DNA of 38,804 nucleotides from Myxococcales bacterium (GCA_003170275.1 PNAM01000026.1:1-38804), one strand, 5' to 3'; positions 27,520 through 36,234 are shown, counted from the stretch's first letter. Notes: a model not told the origin generated them from the letters alone. Numbers and translations are program-made.

Positions 27520-28545
27520 ATGGGTAAGCCGGCACTGACGGATCTGGTTCAAACCTCTCTTCCCAACGATCAGGTGAAGAGCGTCGTCGACGAGTACGCA
27601 TCGTTTCACGCGGGCACCGTCGAGACTCGCAAGACCAACTACACCAAGATGGTCAACGACTACTACGACCTGGTGACGGACTTCTACGAGTTCGGCTGGG
27701 GACAGTCCTTCCACTTCGCGCCGCGCCACAAGGGCGAGGCGTTCGACGCGTCGATCGCGCGCCACGAGTTCTTCCTGGCGAGCGCGCTGCAGCTCAAGCC
27801 GGGCATGAAGGCGCTCGACGTCGGCTGCGGCGTCGGTGGACCGATGCGGGCGATCGCGCGCTTCTCCGGCGCGAGCATCGTCGGCGTCAACAACAACGAC
27901 TACCAGATCAAGCGCGGCACCAAGCAGAACCAGGACGCGGGCCTGGCCCAGCGCTGCGAGTTCATGAAGGCCGACTTCATGAAGCTGCCCGCCACCAACG
28001 GCGGCTACGACGCGGTGTACGCGATCGAAGCGACCTGCCACGCGCCGGACAAGGTGAAGCTGTTCACCGAGCTGTTCCGCGTGATGAAGGACGGCGCGCA
28101 CTTCGCCGGCTACGAGTGGTGCCTCACCGACCGCTACGACGGGAGCAACGTCGAGCACCGCGCGATCAAGAAGGGCATCGAGGAGGGCGACGCGCTGCCG
28201 GATATCTGGTACACGCAGGACGTCCTCGACGCGCTGACCAAGGCGGGCTTCGAGATCGTCGAGAGCCGCGATCTGGCGCCGGAGAGCGATCCGGAGACGC
28301 CGTGGTATCTGCCGCTCTCCGGCAGGTGGTCGGTCACCGGCTTCAAGCACACGCAGGCCGGCCGCTGGCTCACCAACAAGCTGGTCCGCGTCCTCGAGAC
28401 CACCAAGATCGCGCCCAAGGGCTCGACCGCCGTCAGCACCTTCCTCAACCACGGCGCCAACGCGCTGGTCCTCGGCGGCGAAACCGGCATCTTCACGCCC
28501 ATGTTCTACTTCCACGTCCGCAAGCCCGCCGCCCGCAAGGCCTAA
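27520..28545 (+). CDS. Sterol C24-methyltransferase (SMT1/ERG6-like)
   Basis: A 341-residue SAM-dependent methyltransferase that adds a methyl group to C24 of the sterol side chain. All conserved SMT regions are visible: region I YYDLVTDFYEFGWGQSFHFA (about residues 48-67), SAM motif LDVGCGVGGPMRAIARFSGA, GVNNNDYQIKRG, region III VYAIEATCHAPDK, YEWCLTDRYD, and EGDALPDI; the C-terminal sterol-MT domain ends IFTPMFYFHVRKP. The residue pattern resembles plant cycloartenol-C24-methyltransferase SMT1 closely throughout. Full length for the family. It is divergent from the SDR-cyclase operon and ends 24 bases from the convergent sterol reductase gene. SMT is rare in bacteria, known mainly from uncultured lineages. 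Confidence 0.95.
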   Translation: MGKPALTDLVQTSLPNDQVKSVVDEYASFHAGTVETRKTNYTKMVNDYYDLVTDFYEFGWGQSFHFAPRHKGEAFDASIARHEFFLASALQLKPGMKALDVGCGVGGPMRAIARFSGASIVGVNNNDYQIKRGTKQNQDAGLAQRCEFMKADFMKLPATNGGYDAVYAIEATCHAPDKVKLFTELFRVMKDGAHFAGYEWCLTDRYDGSNVEHRAIKKGIEEGDALPDIWYTQDVLDALTKAGFEIVESRDLAPESDPETPWYLPLSGRWSVTGFKHTQAGRWLTNKLVRVLETTKIAPKGSTAVSTFLNHGANALVLGGETGIFTPMFYFHVRKPAARKA

Positions 28546-28569
28546 CTACCCTCGCGCGATTTTCGCGAT

Positions 28570-29649
28570 TCAGTAGATGAACGGGATCATGCGAAACCGG
28601 GCGCGCCGGCAGTACTCGGTCCACACGTCGCCATACTTGGCGCGGCAGCGCTGCTCGTCGCGCCAGGCGCGGTGCGGGAAGAGACACGCGAGCCACAGCG
28701 GCAGGATGAACGGAATGAGCGAGTCGAAGCCGCAGGTCATCGTCCACGAGAAGTAGACCATCAGCTCGCCGGTGTAGTTGAGCTTGCGGCCGATGCCCCA
28801 GAAGCCGGACACCAGCAGCTTGCCGCCCACGGTCTCGGCCGGCTTGCCCCAGATGATCGCCTTGGGGTTCACCTTGTAGCGGTGCTTCTGATCGTTGGTG
28901 CCGCGGAACAGCCAGAAGCCGACGCAATAGAGCAGCACCAGCGCCGCCGCGGTGTAGCCCGGCAGCGGCTCGGTGTTGGCGTAGAGGTACCACCCGCAGA
29001 TGCTGTAGAAGAACGGCACCAACACGTAGTCGCCCCATACCAGCATCCAGCCGAACTTCTCGGCGATGATGTCCCACGTGTAGAGCATCCCGTACTCGAA
29101 CTGGAAGTAGTTGGTGAGGTACGCGAAGTAGAACGCCTGATACAGCCACATGCGCGTGGTCAGGTGCCCGAGCGTCTCGTACTGCGTGACCGCGAACGCC
29201 CAGTTCAGCACGCCGAGCCCCATCAGCGACGGGCGATAGGCGAACATCTTGAGGTCCACGCCGAACAGCGTCGGGTTGACCTCGGTGCCCATGAACAGAT
29301 CGTGCAGCGGGCCCTGCAGCTTTGCGCCGGCGCGCCGTCCCTTCCAATAGAGGATCCCGGTGAGGCTGAACGCGAAGACGTTCGCCACCGCCAGCAGCGC
29401 CCAGAAATGGTCGATGACGATGCGCAGCGAGAACCACTTGAAGTAGCCCGCCGTCGCCAAGAACGCGGCCAGCAGCAGGTAGAGCACGAGGCCGTTCAGC
29501 TTGTACTTGATGCGCGTCCCGTCGGGCAGCGGCGCGCCGTCGTGCACCGCCCCAGGCAGCGCGATCGAGCCGATGAACAGCACGACGACGAAGCCGCCGT
29601 AGAGCGCGGCGGCGACGAGGATCTTGTGAGGGGTGAGCGTTGCGAGCAA
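28570..29649 (-). CDS. ERG24/DHCR7-family sterol reductase
   Basis: A 359-residue polytopic enzyme that reduces a sterol ring double bond (C14 or C7) using NADPH. Family signatures are FMGTEVNPTLFGVDLKMFAY, LLVSGFWGIGRKLNYTGEL and the C-terminal HRAWRDEQRCRAKYGDVW followed by TEYCRRARFRMIPFIY. The N-terminal half has several membrane helices (KILVAAALYGGFVVVLF, YLLLAAFLATAGYF). Delta14 reductase is favoured because C14 reduction follows C14 demethylation in most sterol pathways, but delta7 activity cannot be excluded. The start is TTG (29647-29649), since no ATG or GTG is near. It begins five bases after the HEAT lipoprotein gene, so the two share a transcript. Confidence 0.93.
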   Translation of the reverse strand: MLATLTPHKILVAAALYGGFVVVLFIGSIALPGAVHDGAPLPDGTRIKYKLNGLVLYLLLAAFLATAGYFKWFSLRIVIDHFWALLAVANVFAFSLTGILYWKGRRAGAKLQGPLHDLFMGTEVNPTLFGVDLKMFAYRPSLMGLGVLNWAFAVTQYETLGHLTTRMWLYQAFYFAYLTNYFQFEYGMLYTWDIIAEKFGWMLVWGDYVLVPFFYSICGWYLYANTEPLPGYTAAALVLLYCVGFWLFRGTNDQKHRYKVNPKAIIWGKPAETVGGKLLVSGFWGIGRKLNYTGELMVYFSWTMTCGFDSLIPFILPLWLACLFPHRAWRDEQRCRAKYGDVWTEYCRRARFRMIPFIY

Positions 29650-29654
29650 TGCTG

Positions 29655-31193
29655 CTAGCTGTGGCTGACGTGCGCCAGCACGACCCGCATCTCGTCGACG
29701 ATGCCGGCCTTCTTCATCATCGGCTTGGTCTCGTCGAGCTCGATCTGCTTCTCGAGCGCGGTGCGCGCCTCGGGGCTCATCTTACCGGCGTGCGCCAGCC
29801 CGATCAGCACCACCATGCGCACCGACAGGTCCGAGTTGCCGACCGACTTGCCGAGCGCTGCCAGGCCGGGCGCGCCGAGGCGTGACAGCATGAGCGCCGC
29901 CTTCTCCGCCTTCGCCGAGTCCTTGTCGTCGAGCATCTTGGCGTAGCAGGCGACGTCCTTCTTGCACGTCTTGGCCACCTCGAGCCGCTCGCTCGCGTTC
30001 TTGAACACGACGTGGGCGTCCGACTCCTCGAGATCCGCCGGCAGCTTCTGCCAGGTCACGTTGGCCTGCTCGGCCCAGGCGATGCGCGAGTACGAGGTCG
30101 CGGCGGCGGCGACCAGCGCGCCGTGCTCGCCGTCGATCTCCTTCGACTTGGCGTTGATGAAGCTCTCGTTCGCGACCTTGAGCAGCGCCGGCAGCGCGGA
30201 GACGTCACCGACGCCGTTGAGCGCCTCGGCGGCGGCGGCGCGCAGCTTCATGCTCTGCTTGCTCTCGAGGATCCCCTGCAGCGGCTTGGTCACGTCCGGC
30301 GTGCCGATTTCCCCGAGCGCGATGATCACCGACTGGTGGCCGGAGACGCCTTTGCCCGGACCGGCGGCGAGCCCGTCGTCCTTCTTGCCCAACTCGGCGA
30401 GCAGCGGCGCGACCGCAGTCTTGGAGCGGATGTCGCCGAGCACGATCGAAGTCTTCTGCACGATGATCCCGGGGATGAACTCGTACTTCTTCGCGTCGGC
30501 CTCGATCGAAGCGTTCTTGCGCGCCATCGTTTCGACGAGCGCGGGGACCGCCGGCTCGCCGATCGCGACCAGCGCGGTGCGGCACTCGGCGAAGATGTCG
30601 GCGCCGCGTCCGGTCATGAACATCCCGCGCACCAGGAACGGGATCGACCTGGGGTCGGCGAACTTCGCCAGCTGCGCGGCCGCGTTCTTGTTGAGGAAGA
30701 AGTCCTGATCGTCGGCGGAGGTGCCCAGCACCTTGTCGAGCGTGTCGACGGCGCGCTTGTCGCCGATCTTGGCGAGCGACTTCATCGCCTCCAGCTTGAC
30801 GATGTTGGCGCGCGTCTTGACCGGCAACGGCTTGGCCAACGCCTTGGCCAGCGCATCGACCGACGACGGATCGGGCGTGTCACCGAGCGCGTTGGCCGCG
30901 GTGGCCGCGCTGTCGTAGGAGTCCTCGCTGTAGTCGAGCGCCTCGATCATGGTCGGGACCTGGCGCTTGTCCTTGAAGCTCGCGATCGCCTTCAAGACCT
31001 CCGGGTCCTTGCCCTTCTTGTACAGATCGAGGAGCGGCTGCACCGCGGCCGGATCCTTCAGCTTGACCAGCTGATTGATCGCCTCTTTTCCTTCACGTGG
31101 ATCGCCGAGCTTGCCGGTCCAGGTCTTGGGATCACGCGGATCCGCGACGCATCCGACCACCAACACCGCCAGCGCTACACTGAGACGCCGCAT
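29655..31193 (-). CDS. HEAT-repeat lipoprotein
   Basis: A 512-residue lipoprotein with many HEAT-like helical repeats (AVQPLLDLYKKGKDPEVLKA, DKRAVDTLDKVLG, SIPFLVRGMF, DVSALPALLKVANE). Signal: MRRLSVALAVLVVGCVAD. An upstream ATG (31203-31205) is in frame, but its next bases, GGAGGGG, are the ribosome site for the ATG at 31191-31193, which starts the signal peptide; I therefore place the start there. Helical-repeat lipoproteins act as scaffolds; its partner is unknown. It follows a terminator after the ExbD genes and is followed by the sterol reductase. Confidence 0.9.
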   Translation of the reverse strand: MRRLSVALAVLVVGCVADPRDPKTWTGKLGDPREGKEAINQLVKLKDPAAVQPLLDLYKKGKDPEVLKAIASFKDKRQVPTMIEALDYSEDSYDSAATAANALGDTPDPSSVDALAKALAKPLPVKTRANIVKLEAMKSLAKIGDKRAVDTLDKVLGTSADDQDFFLNKNAAAQLAKFADPRSIPFLVRGMFMTGRGADIFAECRTALVAIGEPAVPALVETMARKNASIEADAKKYEFIPGIIVQKTSIVLGDIRSKTAVAPLLAELGKKDDGLAAGPGKGVSGHQSVIIALGEIGTPDVTKPLQGILESKQSMKLRAAAAEALNGVGDVSALPALLKVANESFINAKSKEIDGEHGALVAAAATSYSRIAWAEQANVTWQKLPADLEESDAHVVFKNASERLEVAKTCKKDVACYAKMLDDKDSAKAEKAALMLSRLGAPGLAALGKSVGNSDLSVRMVVLIGLAHAGKMSPEARTALEKQIELDETKPMMKKAGIVDEMRVVLAHVSHS

Positions 31194-31206
31194 CAACCCC
31201 TCCATA

Positions 31207-31243
31207 AAAGAAAAGAGCGCCGGAAAGATAGCCTTTCCGGCGC
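31207..31243 (-). terminator. Rho-independent terminator after the ExbB/ExbD/ExbD operon
   Basis: An 11-base perfect stem (GCGCCGGAAAG at 31217-31227 pairing with CTTTCCGGCGC at 31233-31243), a five-base loop and, on the minus strand, a T-rich tail (TCTTTTCTTTT). It separates the motor genes from the HEAT/sterol reductase pair, whose first gene starts directly behind it. Confidence 0.85.
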
Positions 31244-31270
31244 CCTGAATTCAACACATTCGAGCGACCT

Positions 31271-31834
31271 TTAGCCGCCGCCCTTGGTCTTCTGCTGCAC
31301 GGCGAAGTTCACGTTCGCGTACCCAGCGACGGCGCACGAGTACATGACCTTCTTCACGATCTTGAAATCCACGTTCTTGTCGGCCTGGACGATCACCGTT
31401 CCGGCGAACGGCTCCGACGGGTGCAGCAGCTTGAAGTTGTTCTTCAAGGTCACCAACTGATCGTGCAGGTCGGTGATCTTCCAGTCGACGGTGTTCTCCG
31501 TGTTGAGCTGCTCCGCGTTGGCCACCAGGCGCCCGTCGAGCGTCACCGACTCTCTGGAGACGGCGATGATCGGCGCCTGCTCGAGGTCCTTGAAGTTCTG
31601 CGCCTCGGGCAACACGATGTTCTTCTGCACCGTCAGGAGCTCGCCCGACGCAGAGAACGTCTGCAGCAGGAACACGACCAGGATGGTCAACATGTCGACC
31701 ATCGACGTCAGGTTCAGCTCGGCGTACCCGCTCTTCTTGCCGTGCCCGCCCGAGCGCACGAACTTGAGCGGTGCGTAGACCTTGAGGCGCGGCCCCGGCT
31801 TGCGCATGAGACCGGCTCTGGCTTCGGAGCTCAT
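31271..31834 (-). CDS. ExbD/TolR-family protein 2
   Basis: A protein of about 187 residues with a cytoplasmic N-terminus, a single transmembrane helix (SMVDMLTILVVFLLQTF, carrying the conserved Asp) and a periplasmic ExbD/TolR domain (PIIAVSRESVTLDGRLV, GTVIVQADKNVDFKIVKKVM). It is the third gene of the motor operon. Two ATGs overlap the upstream stop (31837 and 31834); the second is favoured because AAGGGAGGTGG gives it a better ribosome-site spacing. The tail QQKTKGGG matches the GGG end of the first ExbD. Confidence 0.88.
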   Translation of the reverse strand: MSSEARAGLMRKPGPRLKVYAPLKFVRSGGHGKKSGYAELNLTSMVDMLTILVVFLLQTFSASGELLTVQKNIVLPEAQNFKDLEQAPIIAVSRESVTLDGRLVANAEQLNTENTVDWKITDLHDQLVTLKNNFKLLHPSEPFAGTVIVQADKNVDFKIVKKVMYSCAVAGYANVNFAVQQKTKGGG

Positions 31835-32322
31835 CATCCACCTCCCTTGTCGGACAGGCCGATATCCGGGAACCCCGACGAGATGACGATATCCATCGTG
31901 CGGATGATCTTGTTGTAGATCACCGCGTCGTCGGACTTCACGGCGATGTCGCGCTTGTCCGCCGGGACTGCCGGATTGTCGCGCACGTGCTTGAGGACGT
32001 CGGCCAGCTTGGCGTAGTCGTAGTCCTCGCCCTGCATCGGAATCGGCGTGGTCTCCCCCGCCGAGGTCGCGAACGTGTAGCCGTCCTTGTCGATGAACAA
32101 GGTCAAGGAGATGACGGGCTCCGGCGGCTTCTCGTCGGTCGATCCGGCTGCGCCCTGTCCCTTCTGGGTCACGTCCATGCGGGCGAGCTGCGTCCACACG
32201 GCGGTGATCAAGAGGAACGCGAGGCAGCAGGACAGCAGATCGATGAACGGGACCAGGTTGACCGACGCGTCGAGCGCCTTCTTGCCGCCTTTGCCTGTTG
32301 GCGTAGGAGCTGCGCCGCCCAT
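31834..32322 (-). CDS. ExbD/TolR-family protein 1
   Basis: A 162-residue protein with one transmembrane helix (NLVPFIDLLSCCLAFLLITAV, with the conserved Asp that takes part in proton flow) and a periplasmic domain (VISLTLFIDKDGYTF, DIAVKSDDAVIYNKIIRTMD). It overlaps the next ExbD gene by its stop codon. Two ExbD paralogs behind one ExbB resemble the AglRQS gliding motor set of Myxococcus, though similar sets serve other energised systems. Confidence 0.9.
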   Translation of the reverse strand: MGGAAPTPTGKGGKKALDASVNLVPFIDLLSCCLAFLLITAVWTQLARMDVTQKGQGAAGSTDEKPPEPVISLTLFIDKDGYTFATSAGETTPIPMQGEDYDYAKLADVLKHVRDNPAVPADKRDIAVKSDDAVIYNKIIRTMDIVISSGFPDIGLSDKGGG

Positions 32323-32326
32323 GGGA

Positions 32327-32971
32327 CTAGGCGGCCTTCATCGCGTTGCGGTGACCAACCACGAGGTTGACGACCTGCACGCTGACTTCGTTGATGTCGT
32401 CGAGGATGGTCTGGGTCCAGCCGTTCAGCACGGCGAACGCCAGCAGCGCCGGGATCGCCGTGATCAGGCCGAACGCGGTGCAGTTCATGGCCTCGGAGAT
32501 GCCCTTGGCGAGCAGCGTCGCCTTCATCGACGGATCGACGCCGGCGACGCCGGCGAACGAGTGGATGAGGCCGAGAATCGTGCCGAGGAGCCCGACCAGC
32601 GTGGCGACGTTGCCGAGCATGGCCAGGTAGCCGGTGCGCTTCTCGATCATCGGCAGCTCGTGGAGGGCCGCCTCGTCCATCGCCGCCTGCACTTCGTGAT
32701 CGGGGCGGTTGAACTTGGTGAGGCCCGCCTGGATTACGCGGGTGAGCGGGGTCGGGTTGCCCGAGCACACCTTGACGGCGCCCTGGACGTTACCCGCCAT
32801 GATCTGGCTCTTGAGGAGCGCCAGCAGCTTCTCCTTGTCGATGCCCGCCTTCTTCAGATAGATGACGCGCTCGATCGCGATGCCAAAGCTCACGATCATG
32901 AGCAAGAGAATGGGCCACATGGGCCAACCACCTTCGTGAAATGCGTCGGCCAGTAGCTTGAGTGCGGACAT
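32327..32971 (-). CDS. MotA/TolQ/ExbB-family proton channel
   Basis: A 214-residue inner-membrane protein with three helices: WPILLLMIVSFGIAIERVIYL near the start, then LAMLGNVATLVGLLGTILGLI and the last AFGLITAIPALLAFAVLNG. The central cytoplasmic part is helical. With two ExbD/TolR proteins downstream it forms a proton-driven motor that powers an envelope process. The ribosome site is GGAGGAGGAG. No TonB or Tol-Pal partner is in the window. The gene is divergent from the secreted unknown protein gene, with 241 bases of intergenic DNA. Confidence 0.93.
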   Translation of the reverse strand: MSALKLLADAFHEGGWPMWPILLLMIVSFGIAIERVIYLKKAGIDKEKLLALLKSQIMAGNVQGAVKVCSGNPTPLTRVIQAGLTKFNRPDHEVQAAMDEAALHELPMIEKRTGYLAMLGNVATLVGLLGTILGLIHSFAGVAGVDPSMKATLLAKGISEAMNCTAFGLITAIPALLAFAVLNGWTQTILDDINEVSVQVVNLVVGHRNAMKAA

Positions 32972-33212
32972 CGAAGCTCCTCCTCCCGCGGTCGCGGAGT
33001 GTGAGAGTACGGGCAGTCCGCTTAGCAGGCGTGGTGCCAGCCTGTGATCTCCGCATGGCCCGCGGAGTTTGCGGTCCTCGTCAGCTCAGATTGCCGTGGC
33101 CAAGAGCCCCGGATCGGGGCAGAACGCTACGATTTTTGGTTGTTTGACAAATCGTGGGATTCAGAAATAATCCGCGAACCGGAGACCGTCCGGTGTTGTC
33201 TACCGTTACTAC

Positions 33213-33737
33213 ATGAGACGAGCATTCGACCTGATCGCGGTGGCGGCCGTCGCCGTCGTGCTGCTGTTGCCGAAGGCCAGCCTGCAAGCGAAGGTCGCGC
33301 TCACCGGCGAGAAGATCGAGCTCGACAAGATCGCCGAGCTCGAGGACGCGCGCTTCAGCGAGCCCGACAGCATCGAGCGCGCCGTCGAGCTGGGCGACGC
33401 GTACCTGCGCCTGTTGCACCCCGACTGGGCCCTGTCCACCACCGCCGAGCTCGAGCCGCGCAACGACCACCGCATCGCGCTGGTGCGCGCCACCGCGTAC
33501 GCCGAGCGGCTGGAGGCGAAGGCGTGCGTCGACGAGACCGCGCGCGGCCTGGCCGCCTGCGACGCCGCCGGCCCCGCGAAGTGCTCCCAGGCGGTGCGCA
33601 TCCGCTTCGGCGTGATCTCGTCGGCGATGCAGGTGCTGGTCGACAAGGGCATCGACCCGCACATCGATCCCAAGCGCGCGCGCGAAGCCGTCTCCGGCGT
33701 GCTGCACTCGACCAAGGCCTCCGACAAGCACCAGTAG
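33213..33737 (+). CDS. Secreted hypothetical protein, helical
   Basis: A 174-residue protein with an N-terminal hydrophobic segment (FDLIAVAAVAVVLLLP) that may be a signal or anchor. The rest is helical and TPR-like in layout (SIERAVELGDAYLRLLHPDW, RIALVRATAYAERLEAKAC). Two Cys pairs occur (ACVDETARGLAAC, KCSQ). It is divergent from the ExbB gene and its stop is one base from the stop of the beta-helix protein gene. I do not recognise a family. Confidence 0.7.
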   Translation: MRRAFDLIAVAAVAVVLLLPKASLQAKVALTGEKIELDKIAELEDARFSEPDSIERAVELGDAYLRLLHPDWALSTTAELEPRNDHRIALVRATAYAERLEAKACVDETARGLAACDAAGPAKCSQAVRIRFGVISSAMQVLVDKGIDPHIDPKRAREAVSGVLHSTKASDKHQ

Positions 33738-33738
33738 C

Positions 33739-35196
33739 TTACGGGTAGTACTCGTCAGCGCCGATGTCGACCTTGTTCGACGTGGAATCAGGGCGTCGTT
33801 CCTCGTCGTAGTCGTGGTCGGGCGCGCCGCTCGTCGAGCCAACGTCCTTGCACGGTGACGACGACGCAATGTGGTAGTCCGTCGTGGAAACGAATGCCGG
33901 ACTGCCAATGCTCAGATCGACATTGTGCGCATTGGCGCGAGCCGCATCGACGGCGTCATCCGTCGCGCTGTAGAGCGTGGTGCAGTTGGTCTCGCTCGCT
34001 GTTGCCCCGAACAGGTTCTTGTAAAGGATGCTGTTGAGTAGAGTTGCGGAAGAACCAACCCCGCAGACCACGCCAGCGTTGATGCCGGACCCGGAGTTGT
34101 CAGCGACCGTGTTGTTTGCGAAGTTCTTCGTCACCGTGGTGGTCGGCGAGTTGACGCTGACACCACCCGCGGATCCTCCCGCAGCACCTCCGTTCTTCAC
34201 GATCATGTTGTTGGTGAGGTCGAAGTTCCCCCCGACGCGCACGCCTCCCAACATGTTGCCGGTCAGCATCGACGCATCGATCTTGACCAGGGCGCATGTG
34301 TTGCCGTCGATCCCGTATCCCTCGTTGGTCTTCACGAGACACCGATCGAGCACGACCGTAGCGTTCTGGCACAGAATTCCCGCGCCCGTTCCGAGACCGC
34401 CGGTGAAGATCAGGTTTCGCAGCGTAACCACCGAAGTGCCCATCACCAACAGAGCGGGCATGTTCATGTCCTTCGGCCGCATCGTAGCCCCCGTCTCACC
34501 GACGAGCGTGATCGGGCCGACGTTGTTGATCACTACATTCTCGGTGTAGAGCGTGTTTGCGATGCGCACCACGGTCTTGTTGGCCCGCATCGCGGCCTTG
34601 GTAATCGAGCAGGTCGGCATGGCCGCCGAGTCACCCTTGTTGTCGTCGCAGCTCACGTTCGCGGCGTTGACGTAGATGACGTTGGTCGTGTCCACGCACT
34701 GCCCCCTCGTCGCAGAGCCGGCGGTCAGATCGCAGACCAGCGAAGTGCACTCACCGTCGCTGGTGCAGCCGCGGCAAGCGTGCGAGGCTCCGTCGCAGAT
34801 GCGCGCGCTCGGAACCGGACAGTCACTCGCGGAGCGACATCCGACGCAGGCGCCTTGCATCGCGCCGGTGGTGAGGCAGTGCGGCGCGGTGGCGGAGAGC
34901 GCGGCGCAGCTGCCCTCGCCGTCGGCGAGGGTGTCGCAGCCGACGCACGTGCCGGACGTGCAGAACGGGGTGGTCGCGCCGCACTGCGCGCACACCGGCG
35001 TCAGATCCGAATCCGCCAGATCGACGTCCGAGGTCAGATCGGGCGCGGCCAGGTCGGGCGACTGGCTGCCCACGCAATGGTTCGCGGTGGTGTCGCAGAC
35101 GCCGGTCGCGCAGGGGACCTGGCCGTCGCAATAGGCGCCGTTGTCCCGATCGCAGCCGCCCGCCCACAACAACACCACCGTCAGCGTGAAGCGCAT
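33739..35196 (-). CDS. Right-handed beta-helix lipoprotein with Cys-rich N-terminal region
   Basis: A 485-residue lipoprotein (MRFTLTVVLLWAGGCDRD, ribosome site GGAGGAGC). The region to about residue 170 has many Cys pairs in patterns such as CAQCGATTPFCTSGTCVGC and an Asp-rich linker. From about residue 180, parallel beta-helix rungs follow (VVRIANTLYTENVVINNVG, VVTLRNLIFTGGLGTGAG, TVVLDRCLVKTNEGYGI, NMIVKNGGAAGG), as in pectate-lyase-like folds. It ends DIGADEYYP, a common end of choice-of-anchor-type beta-helix proteins. Polysaccharide binding or degradation is possible. Follows the PEGA protein gene by 11 bases. Confidence 0.88.
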   Translation of the reverse strand: MRFTLTVVLLWAGGCDRDNGAYCDGQVPCATGVCDTTANHCVGSQSPDLAAPDLTSDVDLADSDLTPVCAQCGATTPFCTSGTCVGCDTLADGEGSCAALSATAPHCLTTGAMQGACVGCRSASDCPVPSARICDGASHACRGCTSDGECTSLVCDLTAGSATRGQCVDTTNVIYVNAANVSCDDNKGDSAAMPTCSITKAAMRANKTVVRIANTLYTENVVINNVGPITLVGETGATMRPKDMNMPALLVMGTSVVTLRNLIFTGGLGTGAGILCQNATVVLDRCLVKTNEGYGIDGNTCALVKIDASMLTGNMLGGVRVGGNFDLTNNMIVKNGGAAGGSAGGVSVNSPTTTVTKNFANNTVADNSGSGINAGVVCGVGSSATLLNSILYKNLFGATASETNCTTLYSATDDAVDAARANAHNVDLSIGSPAFVSTTDYHIASSSPCKDVGSTSGAPDHDYDEERRPDSTSNKVDIGADEYYP

Positions 35197-35207
35197 TGCT
35201 CCTCCGA

Positions 35208-36179
35208 TCAAAAGCGAACCTCCGCGGTCAGCGCCGGCCGCTCGATCGGCTTGTCGACGCCCAGCATGATGAACGAGGTCACCAGGAACGCGCCGCCGAC
35301 GCCGACCAGCGTCGCGCCCGCGCCGACGGTGTTGTAGAGCTTGGGACACTCCACCTGCATGGGGCGGAGCGAGCACGTGCCGCGGCCGTCGATGGCCCAC
35401 ACGCCTGCGCCGGCAGCAGCGAGCGCCAGTCCGCCGGCGAACAGCACCCACTTCGCGACCCGAAAGCGCGTTCGCGGCACCGCGCGCTGCGGCACCACCG
35501 CATCGAGCTTGATCGACACGCGCGACGCGCGGCCGGGGGCGACGCTCACGTCGCGCTGCACGCGCGCGCCGCCCGACTGCAGCACGACCAGGTGATCGCC
35601 GGGCGCCAGCTCGCCGCTCCAGGGCGTGCCGCCCATCGCGCGATCGTCGACGGTGAGCTGGGCCGACGGCTCACAATCGACCTCCAGCGTGCCGGGCTTG
35701 ACGGAGCTCTGGTGCAGCTCGAGCGCCGCGGCGTGCACCGTGGCGCGCAGCCGCTCGGCGTTGCACGCAGGGCAGCGCGCGACCGCCTCGCACACCGGCT
35801 GTTTCTGCGCGGCATCGTAGAGCGACAGCCCGACCGTGAGCCCGCCCTCCTTGTCGGCCGTCACCTCGAGGCGCGGCAGCACCAGGCGCGCGACGCGCAG
35901 GAACGCGGCCTCCTCGGCGAGGCAGCCGCCCGCGGCGCAGCGCAGGAGCTCGGGGCGCTCGGCGACCCGCATGTCCACTTCGTTGGGAGGCAAGACCGCG
36001 AACCCGGCCGCCAGCAGCGCGCGCGGCAGCTCTTCTTGAAACGCGCGCTGGAGCTCCGGCGCAGTGGTCGAGCCCAGCGCGATCGGCGCGATCGCCACCT
36101 TCGGCTCCCCCGCCCTCGCCTGCCCGGCCCCGACCCAAACCAGGAGCAGCAATCCAGCCGATCTACCCAGGCGGCGCAT
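35208..36179 (-). CDS. PEGA-domain envelope protein
   Basis: A 323-residue protein with a signal peptide (LGRSAGLLLLVWVGAGQARA). The first half resembles a TolB-like/AMIN-like alpha-beta domain (KVAIAPIALGSTTAPELQ, AGFAVLPPNEVDM). A PEGA domain follows (TLEVDCEPSAQLTVDDRAMG, PWSGELAPGDHLVVLQSGG), then two C-terminal hydrophobic segments. Such proteins occur widely in myxobacteria with unknown function. It lies directly upstream of the beta-helix lipoprotein and probably shares its transcript. Confidence 0.83.
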   Translation of the reverse strand: MRRLGRSAGLLLLVWVGAGQARAGEPKVAIAPIALGSTTAPELQRAFQEELPRALLAAGFAVLPPNEVDMRVAERPELLRCAAGGCLAEEAAFLRVARLVLPRLEVTADKEGGLTVGLSLYDAAQKQPVCEAVARCPACNAERLRATVHAAALELHQSSVKPGTLEVDCEPSAQLTVDDRAMGGTPWSGELAPGDHLVVLQSGGARVQRDVSVAPGRASRVSIKLDAVVPQRAVPRTRFRVAKWVLFAGGLALAAAGAGVWAIDGRGTCSLRPMQVECPKLYNTVGAGATLVGVGGAFLVTSFIMLGVDKPIERPALTAEVRF

Positions 36180-36234
36180 GACGCGGAAAGTGTCGGCCCG
36201 AGGGCGCCCCCTGTCAATTCTTCCGACGAAGAAG

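Noticed and set aside
28546..28569. Possible hairpin (TCGCG...CGCGA) between the convergent SMT and reductase genes
   Set aside because: The stem is only about five bases with no T tract on either strand; too weak to call a terminator.
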